Shown: positions 19,434-27,574 of the stretch, one piece after another | Position numbering within the stretch: the first letter of the stretch is position 1 | Layout: every line of letters starts with the position of its first letter | Assembly (NCBI RefSeq): GCF_030931715.1 | Contig: NZ_CP133261.1 | Span: forward strand, 3,016,643 to 3,080,642 | Length of the DNA: 64,000 bases | Source: Tissierella sp. MB52-C2 | GTDB lineage: Bacteria > Bacillota > Clostridia > Tissierellales > Tissierellaceae | Direction of reading: 5' to 3' | Notes under the pieces: model-generated | Told to the model about the DNA's origin: nothing | The model's input: only the letters and a program-made list of their open reading frames with translations | Databases searched by the model: none | Made by a program: the position numbers and the translations under genes

Positions 19434-19480
19434 AAATAACTCCAATTTCTGAACCAAGGCTTCAAAAATTGGAGTTATTT
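19434..19480. repeat. Palindromic repeat copy 3 (diverged), between divergent genes
   Basis: Arms AAATAACTCCAATTT and AAAATTGGAGTTATTT with compensating changes (CCG to CCA on one arm, CGG to TGG on the other), so the stem is kept. It lies upstream of both flanking genes, which is not a normal terminator position. Confidence 0.8.
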
Positions 19481-19511
19481 AAATTTATTAGAATCACCCT
19501 AGTAACTTTAT

Positions 19512-19568
19512 CTTACCTATTCTATATATTAGGCAAGGAGGTGATAAAATGGCTATAACAACTATTAA
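19512..19568 (+). repeat. Direct repeat, right copy (DUF1659 leader and start)
   Basis: Partner of the repeat at 17291-17347. It contains the RBS and start of the intact DUF1659 gene. Confidence 0.85.
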
Positions 19569-19767
19569 GGAAAAAACATCCTTGAGACTTGAGCTTGACG
19601 GTGGAATAGTTGACGGTAAACAAAAAATCCACCCAAAATCCTTTACACAAATTAAAACCACAGCAGAAGACCAAGACTTATACAATGCAGCCGCAGCTAT
19701 TGCTGGCCTACAGGATAAGAATTTGTTAAAGGTACAAAGAGTGGAAACTACTACTCTTATTGAGTAA
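19549..19767 (+). CDS. DUF1659-family small protein
   Basis: A 72-residue soluble protein of the DUF1659 family, function unknown. It has a beta-rich N-terminus (TSLRLELDGGIVDGKQKI) and an alpha-helical middle (DQDLYNAAAAIAGLQDK), and ends VETTTLIE. A strong AAGGAGGTGAT RBS precedes ATG. It is the first of three small genes (DUF1659, DUF2922, YvrJ) with gaps of about 32 and 50 nt, a grouping seen in many Clostridia and Bacilli. A truncated copy of its start lies at 17328. Confidence 0.85.
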   Translation: MAITTIKEKTSLRLELDGGIVDGKQKIHPKSFTQIKTTAEDQDLYNAAAAIAGLQDKNLLKVQRVETTTLIE

Positions 19768-19799
19768 TTAGGTTTCTCTAATAGAAAGGTGGTGATACA

Positions 19800-20018
19800 A
19801 TGGAAAAAACTAAATTAGAAATGGAATTTATTGATGAAGCAAATAAAAAATTTGTCCTATCAATAGATGAGCCAAAGGCAGAGCTAGATTCTGAGGAGGT
19901 AAGATCTGCAATGGATACAATTCTTGCATCCAATATATTTATGTCCTCTACTGGAGAACTTGCAGATGTTTCAGAAGCTAGAATAGTATATACATCAGTA
20001 AGTAAATTTGATATTTAA
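19800..20018 (+). CDS. DUF2922-family small protein
   Basis: A 72-residue acidic protein matching the DUF2922 pattern: a beta strand LEMEFIDEANKKFVLSIDEP, then a helix and the ARIVYTSVSKFDI ending. Function unknown. The RBS AAGGTGGTGAT is 5 nt before ATG. It is the second gene of the microprotein trio; co-occurrence suggests that the three products act together. Confidence 0.85.
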   Translation: MEKTKLEMEFIDEANKKFVLSIDEPKAELDSEEVRSAMDTILASNIFMSSTGELADVSEARIVYTSVSKFDI

Positions 20019-20068
20019 TAAAAGGGGACATTAAGTCCCCTTTAACCACATAAAAGGATGGTGATATA

Positions 20069-20209
20069 ATGGAAGAAATATATTCTGGTATAGCTAATCT
20101 AGGATTTCCCATAGTTCTTTCCATATATTTATTAGTAAGAATAGAAGGCAAATTAAATCAGCTATCAGAAAGTATTATTGAGTTATCTAAAACCATAGGT
20201 AATCTATAA
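20069..20209 (+). CDS. YvrJ-family small membrane protein
   Basis: A 46-residue protein: a short N-terminus, one hydrophobic segment (IANLGFPIVLSIYLLVRI) and a helical tail (EGKLNQLSESIIELSKTIGNL). This is the YvrJ family pattern. RBS GGATGGTGAT. In Bacillus subtilis the name-giving gene lies beside the SigO sigma factor genes; here a sigma factor gene is about 4 kb away. Function is not established. The stop codon is inside the start of palindromic repeat copy 4. Confidence 0.8.
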   Translation: MEEIYSGIANLGFPIVLSIYLLVRIEGKLNQLSESIIELSKTIGNL

Positions 20210-20246
20210 TAACTCCGATTTTTGGTCACCAAAAATCGGAATTATT
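20208..20246. repeat. Palindromic repeat copy 4, bidirectional terminator position
   Basis: Arms of 18 nt starting AATAACTCCG with one mismatch and a TCA loop. The usual GAAGCCAGGCTTC centre is replaced by GGTCACC. It sits between the convergent YvrJ and PepSY genes. Confidence 0.85.
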
Positions 20247-20943
20247 CTTTTTCAAACTTTAATATAGCTCCTGTTATGGCGTGGATTTCTATCTCATATT
20301 CATAATCATCGTTATACATTTCTATTTCATATTTTGGTGGATTATCATCTTTATCTAACTCCATCTCTTCCAAATCTGCATCTCTGCCTATTTTATCAAG
20401 GGCAATTTTTATGGCCTTATCTCTACTGATAAGATTTGTTTTTACCACTTCTTTTTCTTCTTTTTTGTGTTTTTTATCTGAATTTTTATTTCCCTCATGT
20501 TTATTTACTTTGTCTTTATTTACTTTATCTTTATCTTTATCTTTATCTTTATTATTTATAATTTTCTCCACATCTAAATCTTCTATTTTTCCAGTAACAC
20601 CGTCAACTTTAATAGTAAATATCTTTGTAAGGTTTTTATTTAATACACTGGTTATTTCAACATTATAATGAGGATCCTCATAGCCAAGTAATGTTTCAAC
20701 CTTAGTGACTTCTGATTTGTTTTTAGGTGCTTTTTTCATAGCTATGGCTTTCGCTTCTTCTTGAGAAATATATTCAACAGATTTCTTATTTGTTACTACA
20801 CTTGAACTAACTCTAGGAATACTATATCTTATTCCATTAGCAGCCTCTGCTAATGTAGTAGGATTCACAGCAGATACTACCATAGTAACTGCTAAAGTTC
20901 CTATTAACATAGGTACTACTTTTTTAATCATTTTCTTTGTCAT
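20242..20943 (-). CDS. Secreted PepSY-domain protein with Lys/Asp repeat linker
   Basis: An exported or membrane-tethered protein of 233 residues. The hydrophobic signal segment covers about 5-30. PepSY domain 1 (about 55-125; ISQEEAKAIAMKKAP to ITSVLNKNLTKIFTIKVDGVTGKIEDL) is followed by a charged linker built from KD repeats and by PepSY domain 2 (about 165-230; ISRDKAIKIALDKIG to YEIEIHAITGAILKFEKE). PepSY domains are thought to inhibit proteases or act in envelope regulation. ATG at 20943 is chosen because the frame's earlier TTG abuts the AAAGGAG RBS. The linker is encoded by hexanucleotide repeats (20524-20549). Confidence 0.82.
   Translation of the reverse strand: MTKKMIKKVVPMLIGTLAVTMVVSAVNPTTLAEAANGIRYSIPRVSSSVVTNKKSVEYISQEEAKAIAMKKAPKNKSEVTKVETLLGYEDPHYNVEITSVLNKNLTKIFTIKVDGVTGKIEDLDVEKIINNKDKDKDKDKVNKDKVNKHEGNKNSDKKHKKEEKEVVKTNLISRDKAIKIALDKIGRDADLEEMELDKDDNPPKYEIEMYNDDYEYEIEIHAITGAILKFEKE
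20524..20549. repeat. Hexanucleotide tandem repeat (TTTATC)n in the PepSY gene
   Basis: About four tandem TTTATC units encode alternating Lys-Asp on the minus strand. Slippage would change linker length in frame. Confidence 0.8.
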
Positions 20944-21095
20944 TAAAACCAACTCCTTTTGTTTTTCTTGATTTTATTTTATATGGTTTTATGACAATTA
21001 GAAAGTTTGAATACCATTAAAAACAAGTTTTTCAACATATCAAACATGTAGAATACTCTATGTTTGTTTTTTACATATCCAGTGTTTCCAATGGT

Positions 21096-21740
21096 TTAGT
21101 CCACTTCATCTTTCTCAAAATCAATCACTGCTCCAGTTATGGCATGGATTTCTATTTCATATTCATATTTACCTAAAATAATTTCTAATTCATATTTAGG
21201 TGGATTATCATCAAGATCAGATTGAATTTTTATTAATTCTGCTCCTTCTCCTACTTTACTAATTCCAATTTTTATTGCCTCATCTGAAGATATATAATTA
21301 GATTTGACAATTGATTTTTCTTCCTGTTTTTTGTTGTTCTTATTATTTTTGTTATTCTTGTTATCTTTATTATTTTTATTGTTTGTATTATTTTTATCTT
21401 TTTTATCTTTTTTATCTTTTTTGTCCTTATAATCCTTATTCTTTTCAGGATTTTTTTCTTGATTGTTTTTGCCCTTTACTTCTTCTATTTCAGGTTCCTC
21501 TACTTCTTCCTCTATGGGTTTTTCTATTGGTTCTTCTATTGGATTTTCCACAGGCTTTTCTATCACATTTTCTATGGGCTTTTCTACAATAGGTGTTTCC
21601 TTCTGGTTTTCTACAATATTTCCTGAATTGTTTTGCACTAGGTTGGAAGTAGTATTAAGTTTAATTACAGTAGTAATTAGTCCAACAGATAAAACTACTA
21701 TAATCAATATAAGTATCTTTACTAACTTATTGCTTTTCAT
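21096..21740 (-). CDS. Membrane-anchored PepSY-domain protein with long acidic/basic linker
   Basis: A 214-residue protein with one N-terminal membrane helix (about 6-30), a Glu/Pro-rich segment (about 45-90), a low-complexity KDK/NNK segment (about 92-140) and a single C-terminal PepSY domain (about 145-212) very like the second PepSY domain of the gene at 20242. It overlaps the upstream regulator gene by 14 nt and has a GGGAGGAG RBS, so it is translationally coupled to it. A role as a secreted sensor partner of the regulator is inference. The linker DNA is a series of 9-nt repeats. Confidence 0.78.
   Translation of the reverse strand: MKSNKLVKILILIIVVLSVGLITTVIKLNTTSNLVQNNSGNIVENQKETPIVEKPIENVIEKPVENPIEEPIEKPIEEEVEEPEIEEVKGKNNQEKNPEKNKDYKDKKDKKDKKDKNNTNNKNNKDNKNNKNNKNNKKQEEKSIVKSNYISSDEAIKIGISKVGEGAELIKIQSDLDDNPPKYELEIILGKYEYEIEIHAITGAVIDFEKDEVD
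21388..21426. repeat. Nonanucleotide tandem repeat in the second PepSY gene
   Basis: About three to four units of TTTTTTATC encode repeated KDK on the minus strand. Followed by NNK-coding repeats. Confidence 0.7.
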
Positions 21741-23640
21741 AATACTCCTCCCTTCCCTGTTTTCTAAATTCTTCTGTAGTCATACCAACTTTTTTCTTAA
21801 ATATAGTATAAAAATATCTATTATCATAATAACCTACAGCTTCTGAAATATCTTTGGCAGTATCTTCAGTATTTATAAGAAGCTCCTTTGCCCTTTGAAT
21901 TCTGCAATTAATTATATAATCATTAAGAGTAATACCCTTTTCTTCTCTAAATATCTGTCTAATATATCCTAAAGATAAGCCTATATCCTTAGATATTTCA
22001 TCTGCTGCGAAACCTTGTCTAGTAAAGTTATTATTAATATATTCCTCTACCTTGTCTGCTATGGAATCCTTATTGGCACTGGCAGCCGCTTTAGTATCTT
22101 CTATTTCATTATATAAGATTATTTGATTTTCACCTATGGATAAGGCATATTGAGCAGCTAATAGAGAATATCTATGACTTAATCTAATACTTTCCATAGT
22201 ATTTACTACAGTTCCAATTCCTATGGAAACTGTCACATCTAATTTATCCGCTATAATGTCTTGAATATTTATTAAATCCTCCATTATCTTTTCCATCATA
22301 TTATCCTGGAAATTATCTTCATTTATAATTCCGCCCATAGAATTAGAAGAAGTTATGGCCCATACCCATTCAGTATTATCTTCAAAGATATTGATAAGCT
22401 CCTCCAGTAAATTTGAAGAAGAATTTTCATCATTCATAATCCCTAAGGTTAAAAACTTCTCCTTAGAAAATCCTAAAGCTTCCCTAGATAAGTCATTATA
22501 ATTTCCATTGAATATCCTAGCAGTATAGGACCTTCTATTTTTTATAATAAGACTCTTATAGACATCACCTAAGAAAGTATATTCATCTACCTCCATGGAG
22601 TTTCCAAGGGAAGGTTCTTCCTTTATATCCTTTATTAAATCATTTAAGGGTCCATAAATTCTTTTAATTGAAATTATACTAACTATTAAACTAATAAACA
22701 TCGCAATAATAAAAAGCAAAGCTATAACTCTATTAATTCCAGCAGTCTCTTCTCCTATGACCCAATAGGGAATTATACTAATAAATGCAAAACCAATATT
22801 CCCAGCCTTTTTAAATGTAATAAAGGATTTCTCTCCTAAATAATCTCCTATAAAACTATCCTCTTCCTTAGGATTATTAGCTATACCATTGTAGAGTTCT
22901 CCCCTAGGTAAGCCCTTGCCGAAACTTCCTCCCTTAGAATCCGATATAATTTCTCCACCACTATTAACAATAATCATGGTTCCTTCTTTATTTTCTATAT
23001 TAACTAATTTTGATAGTTTGTTCTGATCAATATTAACTATTATTCCAGATTCGATATTGCCAAATTTATCATTGGAAGCATATACAATGGATATATAGTC
23101 CTTCTTATAATCAGTACCATTAGTATTGTAGTGAACCTTTCTAGGAAAGAATACTTCATTTTTATATGAGTCATAATTCTTCTCGAAATCCTTAAATAAT
23201 TTTATGGCTGATCTATCATAAAAATTCTCAATAGTCTCCGGTGGATAAATATTAGATAAAACTAAATCTGTCTTTTCATTTATTATATATACAGAATCCA
23301 CTAGATCATCTCTAAAGGCAGCACTATCTATAATATCTGAAGCAGTTTTAATATCCTCACTTGTTATCTTTCCTTCTCCTAGCACCTTTTCTATATCCTT
23401 ATTCCTAGACCATAAAGCATAAAAGTCTCCATATATATTGGTTAAAGCATAATAAACAGTATTATAGGACTGTTTCATTATATCCTGCTCAGATTCAGTA
23501 ATCCTTTCCTTAGTCCTAGAGGATACAAAATAGGATACTAGACCCATTAATATACTAGTGAGCAATATGGAAGTTATTAAATATAAAATTACCAATCTAA
23601 CTAATAGCTTATTATTTGTAAAAATCTTTCTCAAATTCAT
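21727..23640 (-). CDS. Membrane-bound AraC-family regulator (YesN/Cache type)
   Basis: A one-component transmembrane transcription regulator, 637 residues. Membrane helix 1 (about 13-37), an extracellular sensor region (about 40-290), membrane helix 2 (about 297-320), a cytoplasmic linker domain (about 340-520), and a C-terminal AraC DNA-binding domain (about 535-630) with the paired helix-turn-helix and the AraC signature GYYDNRYFYTIFKKKVGMT. RBS AGGGATGA before ATG. Such proteins usually control adjacent uptake or envelope genes; here the following PepSY gene overlaps it and is the likely partner. Confidence 0.87.
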   Translation of the reverse strand: MNLRKIFTNNKLLVRLVILYLITSILLTSILMGLVSYFVSSRTKERITESEQDIMKQSYNTVYYALTNIYGDFYALWSRNKDIEKVLGEGKITSEDIKTASDIIDSAAFRDDLVDSVYIINEKTDLVLSNIYPPETIENFYDRSAIKLFKDFEKNYDSYKNEVFFPRKVHYNTNGTDYKKDYISIVYASNDKFGNIESGIIVNIDQNKLSKLVNIENKEGTMIIVNSGGEIISDSKGGSFGKGLPRGELYNGIANNPKEEDSFIGDYLGEKSFITFKKAGNIGFAFISIIPYWVIGEETAGINRVIALLFIIAMFISLIVSIISIKRIYGPLNDLIKDIKEEPSLGNSMEVDEYTFLGDVYKSLIIKNRRSYTARIFNGNYNDLSREALGFSKEKFLTLGIMNDENSSSNLLEELINIFEDNTEWVWAITSSNSMGGIINEDNFQDNMMEKIMEDLINIQDIIADKLDVTVSIGIGTVVNTMESIRLSHRYSLLAAQYALSIGENQIILYNEIEDTKAAASANKDSIADKVEEYINNNFTRQGFAADEISKDIGLSLGYIRQIFREEKGITLNDYIINCRIQRAKELLINTEDTAKDISEAVGYYDNRYFYTIFKKKVGMTTEEFRKQGREEYYEKQ

Positions 23641-23812
23641 CTAATCATCCCTAAAATTCTTCATTTATTTTAGTATAACATCTATTTATTTGTTTTAAAA
23701 TAAGCTTTTGTTGTTTTCCCGGAAGATATGTAGAAAAAAATCGCTGTAACACTGTTGTTTTACAGGTTTTTCGACCATGACTTTGAGAAAGTCCCTGTAA
23801 TTTCCTTTTCTA

Positions 23813-23841
23813 TTGATTTGAAACTTACGTTCTGATATTAT
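23813..23841 (+). promoter_or_regulatory. Sigma-A type promoter for the ComK-like/sigma pair
   Basis: -35 TTGATT (23813-23818), 17-bp spacer, -10 TATTAT (23836-23841) with an extended TG. Transcription would begin near 23848, which excludes the upstream ATG at 23840 as start of the gene. Confidence 0.65.
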
Positions 23842-23890
23842 GGTCTTAATATGGAACGCCCGTTTGACTTATGAAGGAGGTAGAAAACTT

Positions 23891-24388
23891 ATGGAGAGAT
23901 TATTTAGAGAGGAACTCATGGCAGTATTACCAGAATATATAAGGTCAAAAGGAAACTGCACTGTGGTATATTTAGAAAAGATGGAACCATTCGTAATTGA
24001 AAGATCTATTAAAACAGTGATTAAAGCATTGGAGAAACACTACAAAGTAACCCCTAGGGAAGTTAAGAGAAAATATCAACACCTTATATCATCATCTAAT
24101 CTAATACCTATGCCCCTTAGTGAAGAGAATATCTTTGTTCCCATTAAAACTAGAACCCCTATCTGTAAGAATGATGGAGCTTTTAGCTATATAAATATAA
24201 AACATATTTATATAGTGACAGATAAAAAAGATCATAGAGAAGTCTGTCTTAGTGATGGAAAAATAATTAAATCAATATCAACCTTGCCTACATTACAAAA
24301 TCATATAAGAAATGGCTACATAATAAAGAGTTTCCATAAGGATTATTCTATAAATGTAGCGGAAAATGAGGGAGATTATGTGGGATAA
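23891..24388 (+). CDS. ComK-like transcription factor (tentative)
   Basis: A 165-residue protein. Residues about 50-130 follow the ComK pattern: a conserved segment before EENIFVPIKTRTPICKNDGAFSYINI, then a strand with LSDGKIIKSISTLPTLQNHI. In Bacillus ComK this region reads as FLFP-T-S--P-C-WI followed by T-V-F-NGK and an S--SF--Q motif. I matched this by eye from memory, so it is tentative; a LytTR-like DNA-binding domain is the alternative. ATG at 23891 is chosen (GGAGG 10 nt upstream, start inside the promoter transcript). It overlaps the next gene, encoding a sigma factor, so the pair is probably a small regulatory switch. Confidence 0.5.
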   Translation: MERLFREELMAVLPEYIRSKGNCTVVYLEKMEPFVIERSIKTVIKALEKHYKVTPREVKRKYQHLISSSNLIPMPLSEENIFVPIKTRTPICKNDGAFSYINIKHIYIVTDKKDHREVCLSDGKIIKSISTLPTLQNHIRNGYIIKSFHKDYSINVAENEGDYVG

Positions 24389-24926
24389 ATTAGTTAGTAA
24401 AGCCAAAGAAGGAAATAAGTTCTCTATGGAAGAAATCATCGAAAGACTAAGACCCCTATTGATTAGTTCCATTAGGAGATACTATAACAAACCCAATGAA
24501 TATGATGACTTAATTCAAGATGGAGTTATTTGCATATTAGAGTCCATAAAGGACTTCGACGAATCTAAGGAAGTCCATTTCTTAGGATATATACAATCAA
24601 AACTTAAATACCTATATCTAAACAAACATAAAGTAAAATTTCACCTATCCCTTAATGAGCCCATCGGAGATAATGACGGAGAGATTATGGATTTTTTAGT
24701 ATCAGATAGTAAAGACACCATTGAATTGATTATAGAAGATGAAACCAATAACTTAATTAAAGAATCCCTAGATAAATTAACAGAAAGACAAAGAGAGATT
24801 ATACTTCTCTTTTATATGGAAAATATGAGTATGTATGAAATAGCAGATAAATTAGGCATAAGCTATAGGACTGTAGTTAATCTAAAAACTACGGCAGTGA
24901 ACAATCTAAAAAAATGGATTAGGTGA
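24378..24926 (+). CDS. Sigma-70 family RNA polymerase sigma factor (short, region 2 + region 4)
   Basis: A 182-residue alternative sigma factor. Region 2 is at about 5-85 (IRRYYNKPNEYDDLIQDGVICILESIKDFDESK), and region 4 at about 125-180 (LTERQREIILLFYMENMSMYEIADKLGISYRTVVNLK), with no region 3. This resembles the SigH/ECF-like or TcdR/UviA-type regulators of Clostridia. ATG at 24378 is chosen because GAGGGA sits just before it; the ATG at 24366 has no RBS. It overlaps the preceding ComK-like gene by 11 nt. Target promoters are unknown. Confidence 0.85.
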   Translation: MWDKLVSKAKEGNKFSMEEIIERLRPLLISSIRRYYNKPNEYDDLIQDGVICILESIKDFDESKEVHFLGYIQSKLKYLYLNKHKVKFHLSLNEPIGDNDGEIMDFLVSDSKDTIELIIEDETNNLIKESLDKLTERQREIILLFYMENMSMYEIADKLGISYRTVVNLKTTAVNNLKKWIR

Positions 24927-24956
24927 ATTTAAATCCTATAATTAGATGAAGCAAAT

Positions 24957-25000
24957 GAAAATAAGCCCAGGGGGCTAACTCCTTGAGCTTATTTTTTTAT
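24957..25000 (+). terminator. Terminator after the sigma factor gene
   Basis: An imperfect stem AAAATAAGC...GCTTATTTTTTT with a GC-containing loop region, 30 nt after the stop codon, with a T-run on the plus strand. It also separates the convergent LysM nucleotidase gene. Confidence 0.7.
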
Positions 25001-25055
25001 TTATTTTGATGATTTTGAGAACGTTTTTTATATTCTCTTTTTCAATCCATTAAAA

Positions 25056-27233
25056 CTAAGGTATTAATATTTCTTGTCCTGGATAAATTCTATGTGGATT
25101 TTTAATCTTATTATATTCTGCTAGTTTTTGCCATGTTGTTTCAAATTCTAAAGCTATTCTATATAAAACATCTCCAGATTTTACAGTATATATTGTTTGT
25201 TCCTCTGGAGCAGGTTTTTCTTCAGGCTTTTCTACCAATTCTTCCACTGGTTCCTCTACTAGCTCTTCTGTTGGTTCTTCTATTATCTCTTCTACGATTT
25301 CTTTTCTGGAAGCATTAAGTTTTTCATAGAACTCTCCCTTATTTTCTATTCCTTTAAATAGACTTGGGTCAAGACCTACTTTTTCTGATAAAGTATTTAT
25401 TTCTTCCTCTGTTACTGGTTCTTGAATATTTATAGATGCAATATTTGTATATTTACCGTCTTCAGTTTTTGGCACTTCTAAGATTCCTTCATTTATTAGT
25501 TCTACTATATCTTTTCTCACTGGAGCATCTGTATCTACTCCAACTATCTTCCAAGTATTATTTAACTTTCCTTCATATACTCCATTCTTAACATCTTGAA
25601 TATATCTAGCCGCTAAATTACGAATTCTTCCTTCAATTTCACCATAGGCAGCTTCGTCTTGAGTTGAATATATTTGTTCAAATTCTCTATCTTCTAAAGG
25701 ACCACCTTTACCTATAAGTGCCTTCATCCTATAAGCATTTAGACCTAGTTTAATTTCGTCTTCTGGGTTTATAGCTGTATCGTCCAAATGTCTTAGATTT
25801 ACGATTCTATTTCCATAGTCCTTGCTTAAATCTATCTCATATTTTACTCCACCAAATATATCATTAGTGCTATACTTTGAAGCACGACGTTCTTTATTAA
25901 AGCTAACTGTTACATCACCTGGTTTTGATGTATTAAAATAGTCTACTGACCATTCCATATAATCCTTAAGATCTTTACCAGTTACTTTATATACAGTTAC
26001 TTCTCCACCAGCATATTGGTAATTATATGAAATATCTTTTTTCTTTATAGGTCCAACATTTAGACCTGCTTTGTCGTTATCAATTTGATGGGCAACTACA
26101 TCTGCACCATTACTATAGTGAAGCATAACCTCGCTAAAGAAATTTGTAAGAGGTGTTTCTTGAATCTGTACAGTGGGAATTCCTTTTATTTCATCTTCTG
26201 CTACAAAATCCATTGTTTGTAACTCTCCAATTATAGTGTTAGCATCATCTCTAGCAATTTCATGGAAAGGGTTAAGAACTTTTTCTAACTCTGGATCTAC
26301 ATCATATTCCCCTACTTTTATAGCAGAACCTTTTTTATCCTTTAGTATAAATTTATCATTTTCTTTTACAAATGTTAAATCTACTCTAGATATATCTGTA
26401 GCATATTTATTTGGTTCAACTATTAATACTCCATTTACCATGTCTTCTTCGTGTAGTTTGTGCATATGCCCTGCAAAAATAGCAGCAATTTCTGGACAGG
26501 CATTAGCAAGGTCTGCAACTCCTGTATCTGGGTTATTGTTTTCATTGTCCATTCCCATATGCATAAGTCCAACTATAACATCTACTTTTCCTTCTAATTC
26601 TTTTATTACTTCTTTAGTTTCTTCCACTGCATTTCTAACTTCTTTTCCTTCAAAAGTATCCGTATCTTCTTTAAATTCTACTACCATTGGAGTAGTCATT
26701 CCTATTATACCTACTTTAATTCCTTCTCTTTCAACAATGGTGTAGGCATCAAAATAACGTGCTCCATTATCTTTATAAACATTTCCTCCTAGAACAGCAC
26801 CATTGAATTGTTTAGTAATATTATCAAGTATATCAAATCCATAATCAAATTCATGATTTCCCATGGTCCATGCATCATATCCCATAGTATTCATAGCTAA
26901 CATAGCAGGATGCTTGTCCATTTCCTTAAATAATTCGGCAGAATTGTCCTGAATAGTATCTCCTGCATCTAATAAAATTGTATTTGGATTTTCCTTGCGA
27001 ACTTCCTTAACTGCTGTGCTAATTTGAGCAAAGCTTCCACTAGGATTAGAACCATCTATTGCATAATCCCAAGGCATATACCTTCCATGTACATCTGAAG
27101 TTGATAATAATGTAATTGTAATTTCTTCATTTGCTTCTGCATATGCAGGAACAAAGTTTGATACTAGCATGGTTAATACCATTGCTACAACTAAAACTAT
27201 ACTAAAATGTCTCTTACTTTGATACCTTTTCAT
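25056..27233 (-). CDS. Third secreted LysM nucleotidase/phosphodiesterase paralogue
   Basis: An exported metallophosphatase of 725 residues. Signal peptide about 1-33 (ending AYA). The phosphatase core has STSDVHGRYMPWDY, DAGDTIQDN, GNHEFDYG, GLMHMGMD and AGHMHKL. The 5'-nucleotidase C-terminal domain (about 345-570) has LNAYRMKALIGKGG. An E/P-rich linker leads to one LysM (about 678-724). The DVHGRYMPWDY motif is like CpdB-type 2',3'-cyclic nucleotidases. Unlike the two paralogues at 9370 and 11302, its LysM region is diverged in DNA and no AATAACTCC palindrome follows. RBS AAAGGGG. Confidence 0.88.
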   Translation of the reverse strand: MKRYQSKRHFSIVLVVAMVLTMLVSNFVPAYAEANEEITITLLSTSDVHGRYMPWDYAIDGSNPSGSFAQISTAVKEVRKENPNTILLDAGDTIQDNSAELFKEMDKHPAMLAMNTMGYDAWTMGNHEFDYGFDILDNITKQFNGAVLGGNVYKDNGARYFDAYTIVEREGIKVGIIGMTTPMVVEFKEDTDTFEGKEVRNAVEETKEVIKELEGKVDVIVGLMHMGMDNENNNPDTGVADLANACPEIAAIFAGHMHKLHEEDMVNGVLIVEPNKYATDISRVDLTFVKENDKFILKDKKGSAIKVGEYDVDPELEKVLNPFHEIARDDANTIIGELQTMDFVAEDEIKGIPTVQIQETPLTNFFSEVMLHYSNGADVVAHQIDNDKAGLNVGPIKKKDISYNYQYAGGEVTVYKVTGKDLKDYMEWSVDYFNTSKPGDVTVSFNKERRASKYSTNDIFGGVKYEIDLSKDYGNRIVNLRHLDDTAINPEDEIKLGLNAYRMKALIGKGGPLEDREFEQIYSTQDEAAYGEIEGRIRNLAARYIQDVKNGVYEGKLNNTWKIVGVDTDAPVRKDIVELINEGILEVPKTEDGKYTNIASINIQEPVTEEEINTLSEKVGLDPSLFKGIENKGEFYEKLNASRKEIVEEIIEEPTEELVEEPVEELVEKPEEKPAPEEQTIYTVKSGDVLYRIALEFETTWQKLAEYNKIKNPHRIYPGQEILIP

Positions 27234-27574
27234 TTAATTTCCCCTTTCTTTAAATCCATATAGATACGCACATTTTGTCGAATTGTCGAATCCGGCAACT
27301 AAAATATACCATTTATGGACATTCTTTGCAATAGCACTACATAGTATATTAGCAAAATCAAGGCAAGCTCAGAGAAAAGCTATCTATATTAGTTCCTTCT
27401 TCATGAATATGGAAAATCTTATAAATCTTTAATTATGTTTGATATATTCATAGTGAATAATTAGAAGAGATAGTTAAGGTAATGCTATGGATAGTAATGA
27501 TTTAAATCATTGAAAATAGCATGTATATAATATATAATATTAATGTCGAAAATAAAGAGAAATTAGGTGAAATC
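27234..27574. other. Divergent intergenic region, 341 bp
   Basis: Holds the 5' region of the LysM nucleotidase gene (tandem TTCGACAA pair at 27276-27291 on the minus strand) and the promoter of the MBOAT gene at 27510-27538. No RNA gene or ORF with a convincing RBS was seen in the middle. Confidence 0.6.
27510..27538 (+). promoter_or_regulatory. Sigma-A promoter of the MBOAT/SGNH operon
   Basis: -35 TTGAAA (27510-27515), exactly 17 bp, -10 TATAAT (27533-27538). Transcription near 27545 rules out the in-frame ATG at 27521 and supports the start at 27575. Confidence 0.8.

Noticed and set aside
20411-20668. Plus-strand frame of 85 codons over the PepSY gene
   Set aside because: It is a shadow caused by the repeat-rich opposite strand and has no RBS.
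21311-21846. Two plus-strand frames over the second PepSY gene
   Set aside because: Low-complexity antisense frames without RBS; the minus-strand gene has domains and coupling to the regulator gene.
23891-24388. LytTR-type regulator as the main call for the first gene of the sigma pair
   Set aside because: The C-terminal part could fit LytTR, but the order of motifs across the whole protein fits ComK better; kept as alternative in the annotation.
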